A DNA stretch of 8,284 nt from Acidobacteriota bacterium. GTDB lineage: Bacteria; Acidobacteriota; Terriglobia; UBA7540. Where the stretch lies: assembly GCA_003165615.1 (NCBI GenBank), contig PLWR01000669.1:2628-10911 (forward strand). The letters run 5' to 3'. The notes beneath the pieces were generated by a model. That model was not told the origin of the DNA, did no database searches, and was given only the letters and a program-made list of their open reading frames with translations. Position 1 is the stretch's first letter; each line of letters begins with the position of its first letter. The translations under genes were made by a program, and so were the position numbers. Positions 1-4,924 of this stretch are shown here, in pieces.

Positions 1-45
1 ACGCGCCCGCACCCGTACGAGTTCGCGCTGTATTACGACATTTAA
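1..45 (+). CDS. C-terminal tail of an unidentified protein (partial)
   Basis: Frame 1 is open from the window edge to a TAA at 43-45 and encodes 14 residues ending PYEFALYYDI. The reading frame is supported only indirectly: a strong hairpin begins 7 bases after the stop, as expected at the end of a gene. The fragment is too short to name a family, and the aromatic-rich end is not diagnostic. Chance openness over 14 codons cannot be excluded. Confidence 0.3.
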   Translation, partial: TRPHPYEFALYYDI

Positions 46-52
46 GCGCAAG

Positions 53-93
53 TGGCGTTTTTTCAAGTAGTTGAAGAAGCGCCATAAAAATTT
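53..93 (+). terminator. Terminator-like hairpin after the first stop codon
   Basis: The arms TGGCGTTTTTTCAA (53-66) and TTGAAGAAGCGCCA (71-84) pair over 14 positions around a GTAG loop. Twelve pairs are Watson-Crick and two are U-G wobbles in the plus-strand RNA. It is followed by an A/T-rich stretch (85-93) rather than a clean U-tract. The position just behind the stop at 43-45 suggests a transcript end or an mRNA-stabilising stem. The wobbles favour the plus-strand RNA as the folded molecule, because they would be A-C mismatches in the other strand. Confidence 0.45.
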
Positions 94-111
94 GGCATAC
101 TTTTGGCATAC
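91..111 (+). repeat. Direct repeat TTTGGCATAC x2 upstream of the recombinase fragment
   Basis: TTTGGCATAC occurs at 91-100 and again at 102-111, a spacing of 11 bases or about one helical turn. It lies 56-76 bases before the ATG at 167. The pair could be a double binding site or part of a promoter. Read as TGGCA-N9-GC it also faintly resembles a sigma54 -24/-12 element, but the -12 half is imperfect. Function is inference. Confidence 0.35.
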
Positions 112-166
112 TCGGCGATTTTCCCTCCTGCGGGCCAGTATCTAGGGTCTTGGGAGGAAAGCCGAG

Positions 167-490
167 ATGCAAGACGTAGCGACCAACACCGGGGCTGAAC
201 ATCCTCCAGCCCCGGTTTCTTCTTCCGCTAAGACTGTCGGTGTCTTCGTTCGCCATAGCAACGCTTGCAAGGACAAGCATCGGGGAGGTGAGTGGCGAAA
301 GTGCCGCTGCCCGAAAGGTCTCCTCGTCTACGAGGGCCAAGGCTCAGGTGCAAATCGAAGGGTAAGCCCCAAGACCCGTTCTTGGGAACAGGCGGAAAAA
401 TGGTGGCGCAGAAATACCGGACAGAAACCGTGTATGGCCTCAGCAGCCTCCCCGCCGAACGCGCCACCCCGGCACGCTTACTGGCGTTGA
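167..490 (+). pseudogene. Tyrosine recombinase (phage-type integrase), N-terminal fragment
   Basis: The frame has a good start: GGGAGGAAA at 152-160, six bases before ATG 167. After a variable lead of about 22 residues it reads VGVFVRHSNACKDKHRGGEW, then CRCPK, and ends its recognisable part with KTRSWEQAEK (residues 69-78). This Cys/His-rich segment is the kind found at the N-terminus of many acidobacterial tyrosine recombinases, ahead of the SAM-like arm-binding domain. That recognition is from memory. Homology stops near base 400. The remaining 29 codons to the TGA at 488-490 are an out-of-frame reading of transposase DNA. The catalytic domain (R...HxxR...Y) is entirely missing, so no recombinase activity is possible. 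It is a remnant joined by deletion or rearrangement to the IS fragment that follows. Confidence 0.65.
188..224 (+). terminator. Terminator-like hairpin inside the recombinase leader codons
   Basis: ACCGGGGCTG (188-197) and CAGCCCCGGT (207-216) are perfect 10-base complements with a 9-base loop, followed by a pyrimidine tail TTCTTCTT (217-224). In RNA this has the shape of an intrinsic terminator and lies 21 bases after the ATG. It may act as an attenuator, or mean that the true conserved start of the recombinase lies downstream near VGVF. It is also translatable, so it may just be GC-rich coding sequence. Confidence 0.4.
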
Positions 491-720
491 GCCGCGGCCA
501 TTGGACGATCGAGAATCGCCTCCATGGGGTGCGCGATGTGACCTTCGATGAGGACCGCTCGCGCGTCCGCACCGGAGCCGGCGCGCAAATGATGGCCTCG
601 CTTCGTAACTTGGCCATCTCGCTCCTCCGCCTCGCCGGTGCCCGCTACATCGCTCCGGCGCTCCGCCACTGCGCTCGCTCCGATCCCCAGACACTACGCC
701 TCATCGGCCTGCGACTTTGA
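403..720 (+). pseudogene. ISAs1-family DDE transposase, C-terminal fragment
   Basis: In frame from about 403 to TGA 718-720 the product reads TETVYGLSSLP, then LALSRGHWTIEN (the E of IEN, codon 511-513, is the last acidic residue of the DDE triad in this family), then VRDVTFDEDRSRVRTG and SLRNLAISLLR. These are standard C-terminal blocks of ISAs1 (IS4-superfamily) transposases. Family members are usually about 350-400 residues; only about 105 remain. The first two catalytic Asp residues and any start region are lost. A Gly stands in the HGVRD block (codon GGG), where the family, as I recall it, usually has Trp (HWV), a sign of decay or drift. The frame differs from the recombinase fragment upstream, so the two do not form a fusion protein. 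Confidence 0.85.
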
Positions 721-730
721 CGGTACCCTG
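403..730 (+). mobile_element. Remnant of an ISAs1-type insertion sequence with right end
   Basis: The transposase fragment ends at 720. ACCCTG at 725-730, the reverse complement of CAGGGT, lies 5 bases after the stop. As recalled, ISAs1-family ends begin CAGGG, so 730 is a plausible right tip of the element. The left end and most of the element are gone, and its place is taken by recombinase DNA. With no left terminal repeat in the window, the boundary and any target duplication cannot be confirmed. Confidence 0.5.
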
Positions 731-749
731 GCCCGTATTCTTACTTGCT

Positions 750-778
750 TTTACCCCGCCCGAGGGGGATGGTATACT
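750..778 (+). promoter_or_regulatory. Sigma70-like promoter for the PIN/TRAM gene
   Basis: TTTACC (750-755, 4 of 6 to TTGACA) and TATACT (773-778, 5 of 6 to TATAAT) are separated by exactly 17 bases. The expected start of transcription is near 785, giving a leader of about 78 bases before ATG 863. The promoter lies just outside the IS remnant, so the gene does not need it for expression. Confidence 0.55.
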
Positions 779-862
779 TCGTCAGTTGTCTTGCAATCGA
801 ATAGGGGGCCGGTAGGATCATGTGGGGATTGATAAGCTGGTTCCAGAAGGAGGTTTGGCCTC

Positions 863-1882
863 ATGTCGTGGGAAATGGGAGCAGTCCGTGTCATATTTGT
901 TATCATCATAACTGCTGCGGCGTCGCATCTTCGTCCTTTTGGCTTGTCCGAAATCAGGTCTGTAGCATTAGGTTTAGTCCTGGGGTTATTCTTCATTTTC
1001 TTCGAAATACGGCTGGAGAAAGCGAGCCTGAAGCGTCTGCTGGGGGCGGCGTTCGGTTCAATTCTGGGCATTCTCGGCGCCCTCATGATCAGCCATTTGC
1101 TCAGCCTGACGGCGATCGACAAAACCGCAAATTCATTTTTTCAAGTAACCTTGCTGCTGTTGATGGCCTATGTGGGATTGGTGTTGGGCGCCAATAAGGG
1201 TGAGTTGCTCAACTTGGGGGCGCTCGGCGGACTTTTCACCACGGAAAAGGTTGCGCGCAAGAATTTCAAAATTCTCGACACCAGCGTCATTATTGACGGC
1301 CGCATCGCTGACGTTTGCGAAACAAGCTTCATTGACGGGATGCTCATTGTCCCCCAGTTTGTGCTGCGCGAACTCCAGTTGGTGGCAGACTCTTCCGATC
1401 CCATGAAGCGCAATCGCGGGCGAAGGGGGTTGGACATCCTTCAGCGCATGCAGAAGATGAGCAACATCACGGTGCAGATTGTGGAGGAGGATTTTCCCCA
1501 GGTCCGCGAAGTCGATCTGAAGCTCATCGAACTGGCGCGCCTTTACGAAGGGAAAATCGTCACCAACGATTTCAATCTGAATAAAGTTGCCCAGCTTCAG
1601 GGTGTGCCAGTGCTCAATATCAATGAACTGGCCAACTCCTTGAAGCCGGTCGTCCTGCCCGGCGAGATTATGCGGGTGTTCATTCTCAAGGAAGGCAAGG
1701 AATATAACCAGGGCGTCGCCTACCTGGATGACGGTACAATGGTGGTGGTGGACAACGCCAAGAAAATGATCTCCAAGACCATCGACATTTCCGTGACGAG
1801 CGTTTTGCAGACCACGGCGGGGAAAATGATCTTTGGCAAGTACGATGAACGGCGAGCTTTGGTCGAGACGGTTCACCAGTAA
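863..1882 (+). CDS. Membrane-anchored PIN/TRAM domain protein (YacL-like)
   Basis: 339 residues, started at ATG 863 behind a near-perfect AAGGAGG (847-853, spacing 9). The N-terminal 110 residues hold four hydrophobic segments (about 6-22, 31-48, 58-80 and 91-110). A PIN-type nuclease domain follows from about 135: [12 protein letters not shown] (D139, D145), E170 in VLRE, D191 in GLD and D236 in TNDFN are the likely metal-binding acids. A TRAM domain, a small beta-barrel associated with RNA binding, covers about 262-325 and opens with PVVLPGE. This is the architecture of Bacillus subtilis YacL (about 366 residues); its cellular role is not settled, and a membrane-tethered RNase or RNA-binding role is inference. 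All PIN acids are present, so it looks intact. The next genes, ispD and ispF, repeat the Bacillus order, though here a terminator separates them. Confidence 0.93.
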   Translation: MSWEMGAVRVIFVIIITAAASHLRPFGLSEIRSVALGLVLGLFFIFFEIRLEKASLKRLLGAAFGSILGILGALMISHLLSLTAIDKTANSFFQVTLLLLMAYVGLVLGANKGELLNLGALGGLFTTEKVARKNFKILDTSVIIDGRIADVCETSFIDGMLIVPQFVLRELQLVADSSDPMKRNRGRRGLDILQRMQKMSNITVQIVEEDFPQVREVDLKLIELARLYEGKIVTNDFNLNKVAQLQGVPVLNINELANSLKPVVLPGEIMRVFILKEGKEYNQGVAYLDDGTMVVVDNAKKMISKTIDISVTSVLQTTAGKMIFGKYDERRALVETVHQ

Positions 1883-1905
1883 TCACGAATTCACAATGCA
1901 CGCAG

Positions 1906-1943
1906 GGCGACGGAGGCACGGAGTTCTCCGTCGCCTTTCTTTT
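1906..1943 (+). terminator. Rho-independent terminator behind the PIN/TRAM gene
   Basis: GGCGACGGAG (1906-1915) and CTCCGTCGCC (1926-1935) pair perfectly over 10 bases around a 10-base loop, followed by TTTCTTTT (1936-1943). It begins 24 bases after the stop at 1880-1882. It should largely uncouple ispD from the upstream gene. A second ACGGAG copy in the loop offers a slipped but less stable pairing. Confidence 0.85.
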
Positions 1944-2026
1944 CCTGCGCGGGCCCCGGGGTGGTTGCGAATTTCACGGCGTTGGAGCACGGGCCCATGA
2001 CGCAGGCGGATAATCACGGAGACGGT

Positions 2027-2731
2027 ATGAGCGTTTTAGCCATTATTCCAGCGGCGGGTACGGGCATCCGGATGGGCGGAGCCACCCCCAAACAATTTCT
2101 TTCGCTCGAGGGCATCCCCATTTTCGTTCACACCCTCAGGAAGTTTGCCGCTTCCGAAGCCATTGACGAGATTTTTCTGGGGGTGCGGCCGGAAGAAATG
2201 GATCGGGCCTTCCAGGAGATTGCCAAGGAAAGTTTTGCCAAAGCCGTGCGGCTGATGGCCGGTGGCGCGTCGCGGCAGGAAACCGTGGCCCGCTGCCTTG
2301 ATCAGGCCGCGCCGGAAACCGACGTGGTGGTGGTCCACGATGCGGTGCGCCCCTTCGTGGATCTCGTCATGATTCAACAAATCGTTGACGCCGCGCGCAA
2401 AGACGGCGCGGTCATTCTGGGCATCCCCAGCGTGGATACGGTTAAGAAAGTGGAGCGGCTGACCATTACCGGCACCATCCCGCGCGAGCGTATTGTTCTA
2501 GCCCAAACGCCGCAGGCCTTTCGCTATGCGATTTTGCGCAAGGCCTTTGACCGCGCCCTGGCGGAAGGCTATTACGGCACCGATGAGTCCAGCCTGGTGG
2601 AGCACGACGGCTGCGAGGTGAAAGTTTTGATGGGCTCGGACCGCAATATCAAGATCACCAAACCCTCGGACCTGCCGCTCGCCCGCCTCTTCATCGCGCA
2701 AGAGCGCGAGCATATTTTGGAAGGCGTGTAA
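2027..2731 (+). CDS. ispD: 2-C-methyl-D-erythritol 4-phosphate cytidylyltransferase
   Basis: This is the third enzyme of the cytoplasmic MEP isoprenoid pathway. It joins CTP and MEP to give CDP-methylerythritol plus pyrophosphate. With ATG 2027 the product has 234 residues, the usual family length. Motifs: the CTP loop PAAGTGIRMG (8-17) and PKQ (21-23), with R15 and K22 as the catalytic basic pair; GGASRQ (79-84); HDAVRPF (104-110); SVDTVK (135-140); AQTPQAF (159-165); NIKIT (207-211), with K209 matching the conserved substrate-binding Lys. Start choice: GGAG at 2018-2021 lies 5 bases before ATG 2027, and the family begins right at the VLAIIPAAG block. ATG 1997 (GGAG 1984-1987, spacing 9) and GTG 1961 are in frame and would add 10 or 22 residues. 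No clear promoter is visible between the terminator and the gene. ispF follows after 10 bases. Confidence 0.96.
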   Translation: MSVLAIIPAAGTGIRMGGATPKQFLSLEGIPIFVHTLRKFAASEAIDEIFLGVRPEEMDRAFQEIAKESFAKAVRLMAGGASRQETVARCLDQAAPETDVVVVHDAVRPFVDLVMIQQIVDAARKDGAVILGIPSVDTVKKVERLTITGTIPRERIVLAQTPQAFRYAILRKAFDRALAEGYYGTDESSLVEHDGCEVKVLMGSDRNIKITKPSDLPLARLFIAQEREHILEGV

Positions 2732-2741
2732 TCGGGCAACC

Positions 2742-3335
2742 ATGAAACCATCGAGCAAGAGGGAAAGAGGGGCAAGCAAGGATATTTCGCCCGCAACCGC
2801 CATCACCACCTCAGCACCAGAAGGCTTCATTCAGCACCGTAACCTACCCTTGAACAATTCACGCATCGGAATTGGAAACGATATTCATCGTTTAGTCGAA
2901 GGTCGCAAGCTGATCATCGGCGGCGTGCGTATTCCTTTCCCAAAGGGTCCCGACGGCCACTCCGACGGCGATGTGCTGGCCCATGCGGTTTGCGATGCTT
3001 TGTTGGGAGCCGCGCGCCTTGGCGATATTGGCCGGCACTTTCCCAACACGGCTCTCGAATGGCGAAACGCTTCCAGCCTGCTCTTTCTGCGCCATGTCCG
3101 CAAACTGCTGGACGCCGCGGGTTACAGCATCGTCAACATCGACGCCATTGTGGGCCTTGAGCGCCCCAAACTGGCCCCGCACATTCTTCCCATGGAAAAG
3201 AAAGTTGCCGCGGCTTTGGGTCTCAAGCCCGGCCAGATCAGTGTCAAAGCGAAGAGCGGCGAAGGTCTGGACGCCGTGGGCCGGGGCGAGGCGATCCGCG
3301 CGGATGCCGTGGCGCTGATCGAGGCCGGTTCTTGA
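2742..3335 (+). CDS. ispF: 2-C-methyl-D-erythritol 2,4-cyclodiphosphate synthase
   Basis: This is the fifth MEP-pathway enzyme, a trimer with zinc at each active site. It cyclises CDP-ME 2-phosphate to ME-cPP and releases CMP. The core runs from RIGIGNDIHRL (41-51) to the end and has the usual length of about 157. Zinc ligands are D47, H49 and H81; further motifs are HSDGD (73-77), HAVCDALLGA (81-90), GDIG (94-97), and KSGEGLDAVGRGEAI (171-185) near the C-terminus. Two oddities stand out. An extra polar leader of about 40 residues precedes the core if ATG 2742 is used. It has no clear ribosome site, so translation may be coupled to ispD, whose stop is 10 bases away; TTG 2850 would give a standard protein but also lacks a ribosome site. 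The usual substrate loop FPDTD reads FPNTA (100-104). The enzyme is probably active, since the zinc ligands and E174 are kept. Confidence 0.94.
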   Translation: MKPSSKRERGASKDISPATAITTSAPEGFIQHRNLPLNNSRIGIGNDIHRLVEGRKLIIGGVRIPFPKGPDGHSDGDVLAHAVCDALLGAARLGDIGRHFPNTALEWRNASSLLFLRHVRKLLDAAGYSIVNIDAIVGLERPKLAPHILPMEKKVAAALGLKPGQISVKAKSGEGLDAVGRGEAIRADAVALIEAGS

Positions 3336-3351
3336 TGCGCCCGACTGGCGC

Positions 3352-3380
3352 TTGAACCTGCGCCGCTTTAATGGGATACT
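3352..3380 (+). promoter_or_regulatory. Sigma70-like promoter candidate for the coiled-coil gene
   Basis: TTGAAC (3352-3357) and GATACT (3375-3380), each 4 of 6 to consensus, are 17 bases apart. They lie directly after the ispF stop and ahead of an approximately 120-base leader. Transcription would begin near 3387. Confidence 0.4.
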
Positions 3381-3401
3381 GTGCCGGTCATCAGAACGTA
3401 A

Positions 3402-3417
3402 AAGTGTGTTTACACTT
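3402..3417. promoter_or_regulatory. Palindromic operator-like site AAGTGT-GTTT-ACACTT
   Basis: Six-base perfect arms flank a 4-base AT-rich centre. The site lies about 15-30 bases downstream of the predicted transcription start, a position suited to a repressor. The TGT-N4-ACA core is the general shape bound by many helix-turn-helix dimers; the regulator cannot be named. As RNA it would be a weak 6-pair hairpin. Confidence 0.35.
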
Positions 3418-3433
3418 GAGCGCGTTCGGTCCG

Positions 3434-3484
3434 TGCGGCATCAAAGGGTAGGATGGTCCGGCGGTTCCGTTGAACCTTGCCGCA
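3434..3484 (+). other. Structured 5' leader of the coiled-coil gene
   Basis: TGCGGCA (3434-3440) is complementary to TGCCGCA (3478-3484). Inside, GGTTC-CGTT-GAACC (3463-3476) forms a perfect 5-pair hairpin. The fold ends 15 bases before the ribosome site AGGAG (3500-3504). It matches no riboswitch class I recognise and may simply be GC-rich leader sequence. Confidence 0.3.
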
Positions 3485-3509
3485 GCATATCGATGACAGA
3501 GGAGAACGT

Positions 3510-4493
3510 ATGGCAGACAAAGATGCTGGCCACTCAATGTTCGGTTTGAACGACGACGAGCCCACGCGGCAAGTCCCTGATCCCACGCCAACCCAGGGAA
3601 CGACGCAGCCCGGCGCCCCACAATACGTTTATGTTCAGCAGCCACCGCAGCCTGCGCCTGCTTCTGGCGGCAAGATGCTGCAATGGCTGGTGGTGGTGCT
3701 CGCCGTCCTGGCCGTTGCCAACCTGGCACTCGTGCTGGTGGGGCGCTCGCAATTCAGTGACTTCGCCACCAAGCAGGCGGACTCCATCAATCTGCTGACG
3801 CGGCGTATGGATTCCAGCGACGAGCGTTACGCACAACTGCGCGGGCAATTCCAGGTGACCTCGGAAAAGCTTGGTCTGACGCAACAGGAACTCTCCCGCG
3901 CTCACGAACTGGCTCAGCAGGTCCAGCAGCAGCAGCAGACCGCGGTGAAGCAGTTGAACCAGGCCATCGCCCAGAAGGCCAGCGCCGACGAAGTCAACAA
4001 GCTTCAGTCTGACTCCAACAACAAGATCAACGGTCTGAATACGGATCTGGCCGGCACCAAGCAGGATCTGGCCAATACCAAATCCGAATTTACCAATGCC
4101 CTCACCGGGACCAAGGGTGAGTTGAACGGAGCGATTGCGCGCACCCACGACGAACTGGTCGCCCTGGCGCACAAGAGCGATCGCGACTATTTTGAATTTA
4201 GTTTGCCCCGCAAGAAGGCCCAGCAGAAGGTTGGGACTATTACTGTGGAATTGGAAAAGACCGACCCAAAGCGCAACGTCTTTAGCGTCAATCTCTCCTT
4301 TGATGACAAGGTCACCGAGCGCAGCAACAAGGCGGTGAATGAGCCCCTGTACTTCTACGTGCAAGGTGCCTCAAGCGCCCTGGAGCTGGTGGTGAACAAG
4401 TTGGGTAAGGATACAGTTTCAGGATATATCAGCACGCCCAAGGGATTCTTCCCCAGCACGACCAACGTTCTGGGTCAGCGTCCTGGAGCGTAA
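3510..4493 (+). CDS. Single-pass membrane protein with long coiled coil, unknown function
   Basis: 327 residues from ATG 3510, preceded by AGAGGAGA (AGGAG 3500-3504, spacing 5). An earlier in-frame TTG at 3477 is less likely because it lies inside the leader fold. Order of parts: a polar, Pro/Gln-rich N-terminus (1-54); one membrane helix (about 57-78, LQWLVVVLAVLAVANLALVL); a charged, Gln-rich helical region of about 140 residues (80-222) with heptad-like spacing and an Ala/Thr/Asn/Leu pattern (LNTDLAGTKQDLANTK) suggesting a coiled-coil stalk; and a compact C-terminal domain (226-311) with DYFEFSLPRKK, VELEKTDPKRNVFSVNL, NEPLYFYVQG and GYISTPKG. I recall similar C-terminal domains in hypothetical proteins of Acidobacteriota, without known function. 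The N-terminus probably stays cytoplasmic with the stalk and C-domain outside, but that is inference. It appears to be transcribed alone. Confidence 0.88.
   Translation: MADKDAGHSMFGLNDDEPTRQVPDPTPTQGTTQPGAPQYVYVQQPPQPAPASGGKMLQWLVVVLAVLAVANLALVLVGRSQFSDFATKQADSINLLTRRMDSSDERYAQLRGQFQVTSEKLGLTQQELSRAHELAQQVQQQQQTAVKQLNQAIAQKASADEVNKLQSDSNNKINGLNTDLAGTKQDLANTKSEFTNALTGTKGELNGAIARTHDELVALAHKSDRDYFEFSLPRKKAQQKVGTITVELEKTDPKRNVFSVNLSFDDKVTERSNKAVNEPLYFYVQGASSALELVVNKLGKDTVSGYISTPKGFFPSTTNVLGQRPGA
3915..3938 (+). repeat. CAG microsatellite in the coiled-coil gene
   Basis: CAGCAG, a GTC interruption, then five CAG units (3924-3938) encode QQVQQQQQ (residues 136-143) within the predicted stalk. The tract is in frame, so gain or loss of units would change stalk length without a frameshift. 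Confidence 0.75.
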
Positions 4494-4499
4494 ATTCGC

Positions 4500-4577
4500 G
4501 GGATTAGCGGCTGGGGGTTAGGGATTAGCAAGCGTAAATCCCTGATCCCCAACCCCTAACCCCCAAAACCTAACCCC
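4500..4577. repeat. G/C-tract intergenic repeat with hairpin and G-quadruplex potential
   Basis: The 92-base gap between the convergent coiled-coil gene and trxA is almost filled by TTAGGG-like sequence. GGGATTAGC occurs at 4500-4508 and 4521-4529. GGGGGTTAGGG (4513-4523) pairs perfectly with CCCTAACCCCC (4554-4564), and GGGATT (4521-4526) can instead pair with AATCCC (4537-4542). The minus strand over 4540-4564 has four G-runs of 5, 4, 4 and 3 with loops of 3, 2 and 4, plus a further GGGG at 4574-4577. This meets the usual G-quadruplex pattern. It probably ends transcription of both genes or is a dispersed intergenic repeat family; function is inference. Confidence 0.7.
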
Positions 4578-4585
4578 TGATTTTC

Positions 4586-4924
4586 TTACTTGCTGCCGTT
4601 GCCCTCGGTGTGAAGGTCGAGCACCTTGGTCAATTCCTGTTCTGACCGTAGTCCCACCAATGTTTCCACCACGCTTCCGCCCTGCATCAAAATAAGAGTC
4701 GGAATGGACCTGATGGAAAACTTGTTGGCGATTTCAGGACACTCGTCCACATTCACCTTGGCGAACGTCACCTTCTCGCTGTACTGATCCGCCAGTCGCT
4801 CAAATGTTGGACCCAGCATCTTGCAGGGACCGCACCAATCGGCCCAAAAATCCAGAAACACCGGTTTGGCGCTGGACTCGAGCCCCTGCCAATCGGCGGC
4901 TTGTACATGTAGAACCTTATCCAT
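4586..4924 (-). CDS. trxA: Thioredoxin
   Basis: 112 residues, a standard single-domain cytoplasmic thioredoxin. It reduces protein disulfides and is itself recycled by NADPH-dependent thioredoxin reductase. The active site WCGPCK (30-35) has redox cysteines C31 and C34. The buried acid D25 lies in FLDFWADWC, VNVDECPEIANKF (58-70) follows, and the cis-proline P75 is in SIPTL. No signal peptide is visible. The C-terminal tail (HTEGNGSK) is a few residues longer than usual and polar. ATG at 4924 is the natural start for the family, yet the nearest strong ribosome site, GGAGG (4943-4939), is 14 bases away, longer than normal. No reductase gene is adjacent. The gene converges on the coiled-coil gene across the 4500-4577 repeat. 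Confidence 0.96.
   Translation of the reverse strand: MDKVLHVQAADWQGLESSAKPVFLDFWADWCGPCKMLGPTFERLADQYSEKVTFAKVNVDECPEIANKFSIRSIPTLILMQGGSVVETLVGLRSEQELTKVLDLHTEGNGSK

Noticed and set aside
121..160. Inverted repeat hiding the ribosome site of the recombinase fragment
   Set aside because: TTCCCTCCT and GGGAGGAAA only partly pair when aligned, so the fold is not convincing.
820..1197. Open frame starting MWGLISWF ahead of the PIN/TRAM gene
   Set aside because: It overlaps the PIN/TRAM gene in another frame, and the strong ribosome site serves ATG 863.
1133..1876. 247-codon open frame on the minus strand
   Set aside because: It lies wholly opposite the PIN/TRAM gene. The composition is His/Gln-rich shadow, with no motif or ribosome site.
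2009..2014. GATAAT as a -10 element for ispD
   Set aside because: No -35 at a proper distance (TTGGAG is 21 bases away), and transcription would start on top of the ribosome site.
1961..2026. Upstream GTG or ATG starts for ispD adding 22 or 10 residues
   Set aside because: The family begins at the nucleotide-binding loop, and ATG 2027 has its own GGAG. ATG 1997 remains possible but less likely.
3347..3364. GGCGC/GCGCC hairpin as ispF terminator
   Set aside because: Only 5 pairs, 8-base loop and no U-tract; it also overlaps the promoter candidate.
3534..4364. 276-codon open frame on the minus strand
   Set aside because: It is antisense to the coiled-coil gene. The Leu/Gly/Val-rich pattern comes from reverse reading of Gln/Lys/Asn codons.
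4500..4577. True telomere or CRISPR-like array
   Set aside because: The TTAGGG units are few, irregular and internal to a gene-dense stretch. There are no regular spacers, so neither a chromosome end nor CRISPR fits.
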